From assembly GCA_947685225.1 (NCBI GenBank), contig CANTUV010000039.1:35146001-35210000 (forward strand): a stretch of DNA of 64,000 nt, in the 5' to 3' direction. Shown in pieces: positions 44,679-56,720 of this stretch (its first letter is position 1; each line of letters begins with the position of its first letter). Below the pieces are notes generated by a model. It searched no databases. It was not told where the DNA came from and saw only the letters and a program-made list of their open reading frames with translations. This DNA comes from Garcia nutans. Taxonomy: Eukaryota; Streptophyta; Magnoliopsida; Malpighiales; Euphorbiaceae. The position numbers and the translations under genes are program-made.

Positions 44679-46093
44679 TGATGGTGAATCTGTGCTATCG
44701 CAGTGTTACCGCAAGTACACGGGTCACGCAAGTAATAAAATAGTGAGTAAGATATCGTTCCACTGGGGACAAGATCAAGTACTATACAAATCTCAACTGT
44801 TGTTTAGTAAATCAATAGTTTTTGTGATGATTGAAATAAAAGAAGAATTACTTAATAAATTAAAATAAAAAAAAATTGAATATTGTGCAAAAAGAGTTGA
44901 TGATGAAAATACTATCCAGATATTGAACTCCCCTAGCCATAAAAATATTTATGAATATCAATTTAATTAAATCAAATAATAGTGTTGAATTGGCATTCCT
45001 CTAAATTAGACCAAAATCTCTCTCGAGTGAATTAATCCCTAATCACTAAGTAGAATGCTAGGTATCTCTTCTCAAGCATAATTAAATAGATCATGCAATA
45101 AGAACAAGGAAATTTGAACCAAAGGGTCTTGTAATCTATCTGTAGCACTCCAATCAACCCTCAATCCTAATAAAAATTCTGTTCATATCAAGCTTTCTCA
45201 AGTCAATAATATGAAAATTGCAACCAATCAATAAGCATGCTATTATCAATTGGAAATAAGAAACTAAGAATCAAAAGGATAAAACAACTCAATCAAATGA
45301 TTTAATTTAATAAGAATTATTCAATACATACAATAAGGCTAGGGTTCATCAATATCTATATAGAAATAATTTTGCTCATGTTCATAACCAGAAAACCAAA
45401 ACAAAAGAAATAAGTAAAAGAATTTAAACAATCCATAATGAATGATTTGTGTTTCTTCACTTCAATCCTTGAATCTTGATTTAAATCTCGTATCAATTAG
45501 ATCTTCTCCTTCACTCTCAGCTGCCCAAAACTCTCTTTTTATCAGAAAGTCGGCTCTAATAATAAAAACTGATCCCTACTTCACACTTTAGGTCAGATTT
45601 TATAGCTCAGAAATTTTGCCTGACACACCCATTGATAAGGGCGTGTCTATGGGCATGTCAATGGTGTTGTTTCTGAGCTATAATGACATGGGCAGTGACA
45701 CGTCTATGTCCTTGGGCATGTCATTGTTACTGCAATGCTGAGTTAGGGACACGGTTAGTGACACCCCCGTGTCCTAGGGTGTGTCACAGCTTCTGTAAGG
45801 CATGATCAATGGCACATTCAGTGACATGCCCATGTTTCCGGGCATGTCAAAGCTTCTATAAAGTAGTTGAATGACACGGCCATTGACACGCCCATGTCAC
45901 TGGGCGTGTCAATTGAAGAATTTGCCCAAAATAACTCCTTTCCTTGTTTTTCATTCGTGATTATGGCCTAAATAACCTTAAGGTCCCAACATGTAAAAGG
46001 TTCCTGGAATCAACCCTAGTAAACACTTGAACAAACAAATTAAACTCAATTTGACAATAAATACACTAAGAAATAGGGGTAAAAATATCATCA
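44679..46093 (-). mobile_element. 5' LTR of the Athila-like element
   Basis: The LTR (1415 bp) runs from TGATGGTGAATC at 44679 to ATATCATCA at 46093, with inverted TGATG ends. It contains GACACGCCC/GGGCGTGTC-type words at 45620-45920. No matching target duplication is seen, as expected with a rearranged 3' end. Confidence 0.75.
45620..45920. repeat. GACACGCCC...GGGCGTGTC hairpin words in Athila-like LTR
   Basis: Examples are GACACACCC...GGGCGTGTC near 45623-45648 and GACACGCCC...GGGCGTGTC near 45885-45910, with weaker versions between. Confidence 0.7.
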
Positions 46094-47163
46094 ACTATAC
46101 ACTTATTAGTAACAGTTTTATGGAATAGTAAATTTTAATTTGAATTTATCAATGTATGAGGTTTTTTTTTTAATTTTCATGTATATGTCTTAAAGTTTAA
46201 TAAATTTAATATATTTTCTTTAATTTTTTATTAAATAAATTTTTTATTTAATATAATTTTGTTGTTCTTATATTCGCAACACATATAAACGTGTACACAA
46301 TATACACACAATATATATATGATATACACATAACAAACAAAGAAACATATACAACACATACAATATGATGAAATAACATAAAAAAGGTATATGTTATTTA
46401 TCAATTGTAATTCAGCATATTTAGAACATATACACAACATACACCCATTAGATATAGACATATAAATAATATATATACAACATATAAACATGATACACAT
46501 AATACACTTATTAGTTTCATATCAATTAATATTGCTGTCATTGTATGAAAATTTTTGGTTGAAAAATATTAAAAAAGAAAAGAAATACAACCAATTTCAT
46601 GCCTCACAACAAGTATTTTCAATTAAAAGTTATAAAATAAAACTTTGAAGTTAATAATGAGAAATAATTAAAATTTTCTCTTTATAAAAATTAATATATT
46701 TTATATGTTGAAAAAGTAATTTAAAATATGATTTTTTATTATTTTATTTAAATATGTTTATTAATATAAACATAAATATAAATGATGAAAATTGAAATGA
46801 ATATTATTCGCAATGATGGAAAAAGTATTTTTGTCATTAAAATATTTTTGAGAGGTATTAGTTTCAGTTAGACTCTAGCCTTTTAATTTATCTTTTCTCT
46901 GCAATTTGGATACAAAGGCTTAAATTCTAAATTCTTGCAACAATTATTGGTTACTAATTTTGTCTTTAGGTTACAAGATTGAAGGATTGATTCTAATTCT
47001 TATAAAATATATGGTGCCAATTTTTTCAATTAAAATAAATATTATTATTGTACCAAATTCTCTCTCCAAATCAAATAAATTATAAATATTTATGATCAAA
47101 ATTTCTAATTTCTTGCAAATATAAATCTATTGCAACCATATATACATATGCATCGCTAATAAT
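46094..47163. other. CACTA 2 interior segment
   Basis: AT-rich, with low-complexity frames only (TATACACA-type runs at 46270-46500). Words like ATCGCTAATAATATG at the right end match 50986-52272. Confidence 0.5.
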
Positions 47164-48427
47164 ATGCCTCTGTATCACATACACTCGCTGAGAAGACCCA
47201 GCCTCATCTGGCCTACTGCCTCCGGATGTAGAGCCTCCTCTCTGACTAATACCAGGTCGACCACCTCTACTGAAACCTCTGCCCCCTCGACCACCTCTGC
47301 TAACACTAGGTTGGGAAGCTGCAGTATCAGTCTGTCTATCATCCTGTAGCTCAGGGCAATCTTTGATAAAATGAGCTGGTGACCCACATCTAAAACATAC
47401 TCCTGATCCACCCGTCTTCCAATAAGCACCCCCATGTGTCCTACCACAATGAATACATATAGGTGGAATGGATCTCTGAACCACTGGAGTCGGAGCACTC
47501 GCTACAGAAACTGTAGGTCTCGGTCTCTGCCTCTGATACTGAACTGACCTACCCGACTGTCTCTGGCTCCTACTGACTCTCGGAACAAAACTTCCTCTAC
47601 CTCTCTTAATAGATGAAGACCCTGCTTCAAATTGGGATCTCCTAACTCTAGTCTCCTCCTCAGTAGCAGCTGTTGCAATACCCTGCGCTCTTTTAACACT
47701 TCTAGCTGCTGCAACCAACTGAGAAAAATCCTGATACCGAGAACCAGCAACAATGCACATAATAGAGGGCCTTAACCCCTCCTCAAATCTTCTACACCAG
47801 CCAATCTCATCAGAAATAATCCCCCCCGGCATAGTGACTCAACCGGATATACTCAATCTCATACTCTGTCACTGTTCGGTTCTCCTGTCTCAGATTCAGA
47901 AATTCTATTTTCTTGACATCCTTATACTCCCTTGGAGTATATTTCTGCTCAAACTCCCTCAGAAAATCACTATAAGACAACGTTGGTGGATCATCCATGG
48001 CATGTGGAACCGTCTTCCACCAATCATAAGCATCTTTCTGCAGAAGGGATCTAGCATAATCAAACTTCTCTTCAGGAGTGGCTTGCAACTGGATAAATAC
48101 TCTCTGAACTCTATCCAACCACTGCTCAGCTACTACAGGATCTGCAGTGCCAAAGAAATCCTTAGCCCCATACTTTCTTAATTTATCATAATGTCTTACC
48201 GGCACTTGCGGCTGTGGTGGCGGCGGCGGCTGCTGTACTGGAGCTTGCCTCAACAATTCTACCACATGCCGTAACCAAACTGGCAGAACCTCATCAGTAG
48301 CTGATCTCTCTGGCATAGGAACAGGTGCCTCTCCAACTCTCTCAACCCTAGCTCCATATCTACCCTCTTCAGGAGCTACACTCTTAGCACTACCTTCTAC
48401 GGACTGACGTGACTGAGACGCCATCAC
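47164..48427 (-). pseudogene. Tekay/Del-like chromovirus gag, 3'-truncated
   Basis: The start MMASQSRQSVEG at 48427 leads through LRKYGAKDFFGTADPVVAEQ, YDWWKTVPH and FLREFEQKYTP, the gag core. Near 47825 an extra G in a seven-G run shifts the frame; homology resumes in the next frame (ISDEIGWCRRFEEGL). CIHCGRTH and CFRCGSPAHFIKDC, an intact CCHC knuckle, follow near 47460-47355, then a Gly/Arg-rich tail. It ends at about 47164, where CACTA sequence begins, so pol and the 3' LTR are lost. Its LTR is at 48598-50985. Confidence 0.8.
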
Positions 48428-48578
48428 TACCTATATCTGCAAACACAGCAGAATATACCTCATTAAAGATCAGAGACTGCCAATACCAAAACATGTATTT
48501 TATTCAAAACCCAACTTTTAAAATTAAAATATTCTTTTTTTTCTTACAATTTACCTAGGTTGAGAATCTCAAACCTAG

Positions 48579-48590
48579 GCTCTGATATCA
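48579..48590 (-). other. Primer-binding site of the Tekay-like element
   Basis: TGATATCAGAGC on the minus strand is one mismatch from the tRNA-iMet site TGGTATCAGAGC. Confidence 0.7.
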
Positions 48591-48597
48591 AAATAGT

Positions 48598-50985
48598 TGT
48601 AAAACCCCTATACCCCATATACACACACTACACACTACTACATCTTTAATATACGTATACCGGATACAAGAGTGCCACGGTTTATATTAAACAACCCAAT
48701 CTTTTAAATTTAAAATTAACCATATTATGAGAAAACTTGAAAACATTCAAATTATATTATAAAGTACAATAGATAAAACCTTCATTCAATACGCAGCGGA
48801 AAATATATATACATCAAAAATCAAATTTTACAAAACATAAAATTTATACATGTTTGGCAGTTCGTCTCTGATCTTTAAGCCCACTATCAACACATCAGAG
48901 TCTAGACTCAACTCGGTCTAGCTGAACTCTCTGGTTCTACCCTGTCACCTGCGCTATGAACCACAATCGTACTAAGCCAACGACTTAGTGGTACAAACTA
49001 CAATAACAATATGCTTCAATGCAATGCCAATATCACACATTCAAATATTATAAACAATACATAAGAATATCATATTTCAAAACCTTACATTAAATTTTAT
49101 TATTCATTTGTTTCACCATTTATGATTCACATTTAAACAAAGACAAGCATGGGCCCAAAAGACACTAATATGCTATTCAACTTTCAGAGTTAATGTTTTG
49201 GTTCAATTATCACATTTATCATTATCCCAACTAGGCTTCAAGGATTAGGCCCAACCAAGCTTCAAGGGGAACGAAGCATGCTAAGTATCAACCCAACTTG
49301 GCTTCAAGGACCAAACCCAACCTAGCTTCAAGGGTTGTAACATCTCAACTAGGCTTCAAGGACTAGACCCAACCAAGCTTCAAGGGGAGTAAAGCATGCT
49401 AAACTTCAACCCAACTTGGGTTCAAGGATCAAGCCCAACCCAGCTTCAAGAGATTGTTACTATTAGGCATGCCACCAACAACAAAACTCTGAAAATTGAC
49501 TAACATATTAGACACATAATTCTTTCATTATTTCATTATCAATTCCATTCTCATTTCTTCATAATCATCTAGGCAACCATGCCTCAATTATTTCATTTGC
49601 AATATTATAGCCAACAACAATGGCTTCACATTTCTTCATAATCATCTAGGCAACCATGCCTCAATCATTTCATTTGAATCATTATAGCCAACCACAATGG
49701 CTTCACATCTCATCATATCTCAAATCATATTAAAGCAATTCATCATTAAAGTATACATAACCAATTGCATTGAAAATACATTTTGAATGATCATCATATC
49801 TTTCACATTATGCAAATCATAACATTAATCAAATGTATTAACAATGTAATAAATTACTTAACACATTTACAACCAAATGTGTTAAATGTCAAAATCATAT
49901 AAATGTATGCAACCATGTAAGTTTGTACTTACCTTAAGAACAACTCACACCAATCTATACACTTCCTCTTCCAAGAATTCTTCACTACTTGGATTAGGGC
50001 AACTCAACCTCTTCACAACCTAATTCAAAAGGAATAATACACACTTATTTAAAAATACACATGAATTCCAATACAATCATTCACCTATTAGTCTCATACT
50101 AGGCCCGTAGATCATAAAATACAAGCCAAAACCACTATCTAGGTCCCCACGGTCGTGGCCTCACAACCTCCACGGTCGTGGGATAGCAAACGAATCTGCC
50201 CACTTTGCTTAAAACCCCCACGGTCGTGGCATCCATTTTGCTTCTGTTTCGGATCACACTCATGTATTCTATGCTTTTAACTTTATTAAACACAAAGATC
50301 TTGAAGATCTAAAATACTAATTGATCAAACTCAATATTTACATCAATCACCAATTCACAACCATAACATAAACACAACTCTTTACTCTTCCAACACCAAC
50401 CTAACTCCTTCTCTTCAATTCAACCCCAACACTCTCAAACACACCACAATCAAACATACTCATACTATCAATAATCAACCATCAAACTCAAATATAACTT
50501 AAAATAAAACAAGGGAATCAAGTGGAAACTTACCAAAAATGATGAAATTTCTTAGATTTCCAACTTAATCACTTGAAATCTCCTTCAATCTTGAGCTTGG
50601 AAAAATCAAAAACTCTCTTCCTCTATTTCTTTGGAGAGTGCCAGCCAACCAAAGAAAGAAGAAGAAAATGAAGAAGAACAAGAGGCAAAGTCAAACACTT
50701 ATTCTCCACTTAAACCTCCACTAAGCAATTTAATATTAAAATAATCTAAAATGTCCTCTTCCACTCATTCAATTTCCTTTTAATTAATTTAATTAATTTA
50801 AAATCATTAAATAATCATCTTTTGACTTCCATTTCTTTGACTTGTATATGTTGTATATATAACTATATATACAACATATACACTCTTCCCTTACCTCCTT
50901 TCTCTTTCCAATTAAACATATACATTTAATCCAAATACAACAATAAATATTCCAAAACTTTTAGGGTATACTTTGGGATATTACA
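48598..50985 (-). mobile_element. 5' LTR of the Tekay-like element
   Basis: The LTR (2388 bp) reads TGTAAAACCCC at 48598 to GGGATATTACA at 50985 on the plus strand. Shared blocks with LARD1 are the terminal TTTGGGATATTACA, AAGCATGGGCCCAAAA (49146), CAACCATGCCTCAATT and CCACGGTCGTGG words (50147, 50170, 50218). A 118-bp tandem lies at 49229-49460. Confidence 0.75.
49229..49460. repeat. Two 118-bp tandem units with GCTTCAAGG words
   Basis: Units start at 49229 and 49347; each has four GGCTTCAAGG/AGCTTCAAGG/GGTTCAAGG words. The stretch GCTTCAAGGGGAACGAAGC can form a small hairpin. Confidence 0.75.
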
Positions 50986-52272
50986 GACTACTTATAAAAT
51001 TTCATCATAAAAAATAAGGGGTCAGCATTTTCCTGCAAAAGATTAATCGTTATTTACAACGAATTATTCTAATCTCTCACAAATATTAATCTATTTGTAA
51101 CAATATATAAATAGTCATCGCTAATGATATAGTATAGATTTTTTTCAATATAAGTTTTATGTTTTATTTGCTACAAAAAGTTTTACACCCTGGATAATAA
51201 CTAAAATTTTGCAACGAAGTGACATATTTGGCTAGAAATAATCTTTCTATTGCTATGACTTACAAGATGTCGTCACTAATAGTATGACACCAAATTTTTC
51301 CACCAAAAAATAATTATAAGTGACGACTTATTATATTATTAGTAACAATATAAAAAAATTGTGACAACTAACAAAAATTTTTTGCCACAGCATAGAAATT
51401 GTTATCACTAAAAATTTATTAGTGACAAGTTTTAAAATCGACTCATAAACCTTTGATGCAAATGATACATTTTATCTATTCTAATATCTCACAAATATTA
51501 TTCTATTTGTGACATTATATAAATACTCTTTGCTAATAATATGGTACAAATTTTTTCATTATAAATTCTTTTTTATTTTCTTTAAAAACTTTTATACCCT
51601 CGATAATAACTAAGATTTTGCAACGAAGTGACATATTTGGTTGTAAATAATTTTTCTTTTGCTATGACTCACAAGATGTCGTCGCTAATAATATGGCGCC
51701 AAATTTTTCAAAAAAAAAAACTATTAGTGATGATCTATTATACTATTAGTGATAATATAAAAAAAAATTATGACAGCTAACAAACATGTTTTGCAACGAC
51801 ATAGAAATTGTTATTGCTAAAAGTCTATTAGCGACAAGTTTTAGCATCAATTCCTAAACCTTTAGTGCAAATGACATATTTTTAATTCTCTATTTACATT
51901 AAAATATTCTAATCTCTCACAAACATTAATCTATTTGCGGCAACATATAAATACTCATCGCTAATAATATGGTATGAATTTTTTCATTATAAATTCTTTT
52001 TTTATTTGCTACAAAATCTTTTATAACCTAGCTAATAACTAAGATTTTACAATGAAGTGACATATTTGGTTGTAAATAATTTTTTTTTGCTACAACTCAC
52101 AAGATTTTGTCACTAATAATATGGTGCCAAATTTTTTCGCCAAAAATAACTATTGGTGACAACCTATTATACTATTAGTGAAAATAAAAAAAAATATGAC
52201 AACTCACAAATATGTTTTGCAAATATATTAACTCCTATATCTTTGTTGTAAATGACATTTTTTTTTGTAGTG
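50986..52272. repeat. CACTA 2 right subterminal region with three ~420-bp tandem repeats
   Basis: The word GCAACGAAGTGACATATTTGG or a variant occurs near 51211, 51620 and 52049 (spacings 409 and 429). Each copy also has CATCGCTAATAATATGG-like and TATTAGTGAC-like words. Confidence 0.75.
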
Positions 52273-53069
52273 AATGTAAGTCAATTTTATATGTTTTGCT
52301 AATTATAACTCCTTTGAATACAAGTTCACCATTTGAATCTATAACTTTGCATCCTTTAGAGTTAAAACTTGCATCATATCCTTTATCATATAATTGACTC
52401 ATACTAAGCAAATTATGTTTCAACCCATCAACAAGCCATACATTTTCAATCATATTCTTTCCGAGCATGCTAATAGAACCAATATCAATGATTTTACCTC
52501 GAGCATTATTTCCAAATGTAACATTATCTCTATGCTTGTAAGTTAGTGTTGTAAAAAACTTTGCATTGCCCATCATATGCCTCAGGCATCCACTATCCAT
52601 AAGCCAAACAGTTTCATTGATAGTGGATTTTAGGCATACCTACAAAACAACAATGTTCATTTTCTTTTAGGTACCCAAATGAAGTTGGGTCTTTGAGGGT
52701 TAGTAGTAGAGGGATCCTCTAACTTGAGATGAGTCTTTCTAATATAGCAAAATATGCTCTTGTCTCCAAATTTCATACAATAAGTGCATTGAAACAAGGT
52801 TTTATACACATGCACTTTACTATTGAAATTGAATGAGGCATGCACACAATTGAAATCATGTGTTGAATGAGATTGTTTTTATGCATTTTTGTGTTTATGT
52901 ACATGCCTTGTATACATGAATGCATGATTTTCTCTTGGAAATTTAGTTCTAGAGCTTTGTGAACTCAATGTAATCCTTTTAGGATTTTTAGGTTTAGTTT
53001 GTGTATTAGTGTTTTTTACAACTTCAACACTAGAGGTTTGAGTTGTAGATACTTTTACAATATTGGTAT
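52273..53069 (-). pseudogene. Copia protease, pre-integrase start and second gag zinc finger
   Basis: WLMDSGCLRHMMGN near 52600 is the copia protease active site (DSGCSRHMTG type). VWLVDGLKHNLLSMSQL (about 52440-52390) is the conserved block before the pre-integrase domain. Upstream, CTYCMKFGDKSIFC (about 52785) is a degenerate zinc finger in the gag-protease linker. A stop near 52640 and a frame break near 52850 interrupt it. It continues at 37722 on one side and 63004 on the other. Confidence 0.75.
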
Positions 53070-56000
53070 TGTAACACCCCTTAACCCGACTATTTTTAGC
53101 CGAGCCAAGTGTGCTATAGTATATGCAACATGGTATACAGAACATGTACTAAATAAAATTTTTTTCCTTTTTATTACAAATAATAATAATTTACACATTT
53201 CTTTAATTGTTATAATTACATTTTGAAAGTCCTTAACAGTACATGCCAAACTAAACTTTGCTTTGCTCCTCACTTCGCCTCCTGTTGCGCACTCTGGTGC
53301 TCCTTTGTAGCTTCCCATTTGTCAGCTTGGACTCCAAAACCTACGAGTTTAGAAAACTAAACTCGCTAAGCATATAGCTTAGTGGGTACTTTAACCGTTA
53401 AATAGAAATTAGATGCAAACCACACAATGTTACAGATATGGCACAGCCAAACCAATCATCAATATAAACATTCTCAGGTTCTTATTATATTTCTCCTATT
53501 ATTTGTTAAGCTTTTATGACAGTATGCTATTCATTTCTATTGATTTACTGCCACTGGATGGTACCTCAACCTATGTCTGTTAGTTGCCTAACATTGCTGT
53601 TGATTACCGATCTGATGGTTATGTATTTGTATTTTATGGCATTATAATTTCTTTATCATTGTAGGCCCAATACTCTCTTGTTTTGAGTTCCGTTTGCTAA
53701 ATAACTTATGCATGAATTAAAGTTGTGTATTCACTATCTTTGTCCTATGCTTTCCTTCGGTAGTTTGGCATGAATGGTTATTCGTGTGCTCATATGCTCC
53801 TTTCATTAAGTTCACATATATTTGTTAAGGTTTGGATAAGTCATATAAGAAATTAACCAACTGAATAATGTTTATTACCCTTTGCCGAGTTTAATATTTT
53901 GACGGTTCGAAATTTATTTTATTAAAAATTCATAGGGCACCAGTGATTAGGAATCTGTCTATTTTTATCCTAAATCAGCTCAATAGAACTAATTTGTAGT
54001 TCAAAGTTTTTATTCTGGGCCTTTGGGCCTGACTGCACTTTTTAGGCCACACCGGGTTTTACAACATTGAAAAAATCCCTCGTTGGGCTTTAAAATCTAA
54101 ATAAAACACAATTGGGATGTGATTTTCAAAAAACGAAAAAATGCTATCTTGTTCTTAATTGGTCAAGCTTTCAAGAGCATATTTTTGATAATTTATTTCA
54201 TTCCAAATGAATATTTTATCTCAATTATACCTCATTTATTTCTTACCAAATGAACATTGAATTCTAGCATTTAGTTTCTTATGTACCTTGTTATCTTATT
54301 TCCCCAATAACTTTTGTTCTACTAATCCGAATGTAAAAATTATTGTTTTCACTCGAACTAGACTCATATGAGTTCTTATGGTTAAATTTCTAGATTTAAA
54401 TTTGTTACACATAATTATTGATGACTCCTTGAACTCTTCCCTGGCCAATTGGTTACTCAAGTCTGCGCAATTCATACTTTTTCATTTATAACTTTACCTA
54501 CGCAAAGGCTATATTCAGTAAAAACTTTAGCTTAAAACAGGCAACACGTGATGTTTGGCACAATTTCTAATTCAGCCCTGCAGTCTGCTAGGGTCTGCCT
54601 GCGCATGGTTCGCTCATTCGTGTGTAACTTCTACATTTTAAGTCCAATCGAGATGAATCCAACTCCTATGATTCACCAACATACAAGGGTTCATTTATAT
54701 CTTCTATCACAACATCTAATTCCTGAGGTAAATGGACCAAAACCTGGACTCAAGGCACAAATCTCAGTCTGTCCGGTTTCACAATTCCAGTGTGCATGAG
54801 TTATACTCTTTTGATCATATATTTTTATCTACAAGTGGGATTTAGGAAATTCCAAATTCTATGGTTTCCTAACACATAAGGGTACATTTAAGTATTTTTC
54901 ACAGCTTCTAAATGTGTCATTAAGGTCACCTAAACGTAGTCCCATGTCACAGCTTACTGACTGAGGAATCTCAGTTTTTCAGTTTGTACGCCTGGTATCA
55001 TTTTGATCATAACTTTCATTCCACACATGCAAATGAGTTGGTTTCAAAGCCTATGGTTTACTGACTTAATGTAGCACAATTAAGTGTTCTTTGTCAAGTT
55101 CTAGTTCTATCATTTTACTAGTCTAAATTTCGGTTGAATGTCAAGAAAAATGTAGGACACATGGCTGGCTGCAACAAAACAACACAACATAGCACTCCCA
55201 TATTTACCTCCCTTATAACCTCAATCCCAAAATCAATCAATACACAAAAAACACTTCTATATCATCATAAATCTCAACCACATAACCACCACAGCTCAAG
55301 CACATGAACAATTATAGCAATTACACATCCAAATGCAAAGGCAATAGAGATCACTAATTCAAGAAGGTTAAAGTACCAAACCTTTTTCCCCTTTGCTTTC
55401 CTTAGCTCATCTTTGATCTTTTTCTTCTTTTTCCTTTAGCTTTTCTTGATTTCCTACAAGAATTCCAGTATACACACTTTAAACATACATCCTATGGTTT
55501 GAAAACATAAGCTACCAATTCATTTCTTGCCAATTTTTCCTCAATCTAATCTCCTCTAACCTTAAAACCATTATTTCTTTCATCAAATCCTTCAAATAAT
55601 TATTTCTTGAATTTTCTCCAAATCTAGCTACATGAACCCTAATTTCAATTTCTTAAATTAACCATTAATCCATGAAATTAAAACTAGAGATAGGTTTCTC
55701 TTACCTTATAATCTTGTTTGTCACCAAAATCTTCAACCAAAAGCCTTAAACTTTGGAAAAATCACCTCATTCTTCCTTCTCTTATGGTTTGGACGAGTTC
55801 ACCATGTAAGAGAGGGCTTTTATTTTCTTTCCTTAGCTTATTTTGATCCAAATGGCAGCCATAAGTGGTGAAAATATGTTGGTATAGATGTTGACTTCCA
55901 ATTGGTACACCTTATTGCAAAAATGGCCACTTTTAATTGGTCCACTTGCCTTCTTCTTTTATCTATTTATTTGGCAAGCCATTAGGCTTCCTTTTATTCA

Positions 56001-56701
56001 TATTTTGACCCCTTCAACTTTCTTGTGCTGTAATTTTATAGTCTAGGGTGTGAAAATATCAAAATACCCTCCAGCGATTAATCGATTGTAACTTTTAAAC
56101 CGTGCGTATTCGGGAAAAATTGAAACCCACGGTTATGACCCGATTAATCTCGAGAATATTCTTCCAGGGTTGGATATGGATACTATTAAGAACTTCCGAC
56201 ACTTAATTTTTAAGTTTACATAGTTGCCCCTAACTTTTGAGAAATTTTCACTTAGGTCCTTTTGATATCCCTTCCTGACCTTGCTGTCTTTCTTTATTAA
56301 TATATTTTTACTCACAACTCCAAATTAAGTAATTCTCATGTCCACGGAAACTAGACGTCTGGGGATACATCGTGTAAAAATTTTAGGTCCATCCGAGCTA
56401 TATATCTGATTTTTGACAGTCCTTCAAATTCAAGCCTACTATGCTGTCCTGAGGCAGCTTGCACATTGTCTACTAAATCCATCATATCTTATTCTGTACA
56501 ACTCTAAATTGTGTAATTTTAAGTTATACATCTAGCTAAGACACAATAAACAATTAAGACTTCTTTGAGACTCTAATTCTATCATTAACTTTGATGAAAT
56601 TCAAGCTCAAGTTATAGGTCATGTTCTAAACTTCTTTGTTCTAAGCCTAAATCATATCCTCTATATATGTTTCTTACCAATCTAGGATTCAGGATGTTAC
56701 A
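53070..56701 (-). repeat. 3' LTR of LARD2
   Basis: Compared with the other LTR it lacks a 46-bp segment (present at about 60749-60794) and has scattered substitutions. Frames in it are not conserved as protein. Confidence 0.85.
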
Positions 56702-56720
56702 ATTCTATCCCCCTTAATTT
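56702..56720 (-). other. Polypurine tract of LARD2
   Basis: AAATTAAGGGGGATAGAAT on the minus strand directly precedes the LTR start TGTAACATCC. Confidence 0.75.

Larger units (their letters stand above)
37723..52272. mobile_element. CACTA transposon 2 with nested retroelements, target duplication AAT
   Basis: Left end CACTATAAAAAAATTAC; right end, minus strand, CACTACAAAAAAAAATGTC. AAT at 37720-37722 and 52273-52275 is the 3-bp duplication, and the copia frame is continuous across it. Its own sequence remains at 37723-37803, 46094-47163 and 50986-52272, all with TCGCTAATAATATGG or ATTAGTGAC words. No transposase is recognised. It hosts an Athila-like and a Tekay-like element. Confidence 0.82.

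Noticed and set aside
37804..46093. Target duplication for the Athila-like element
   Set aside because: The flanks (GTGAC on the left, ACTAT on the right) do not match, as expected for a rearranged 3' LTR.
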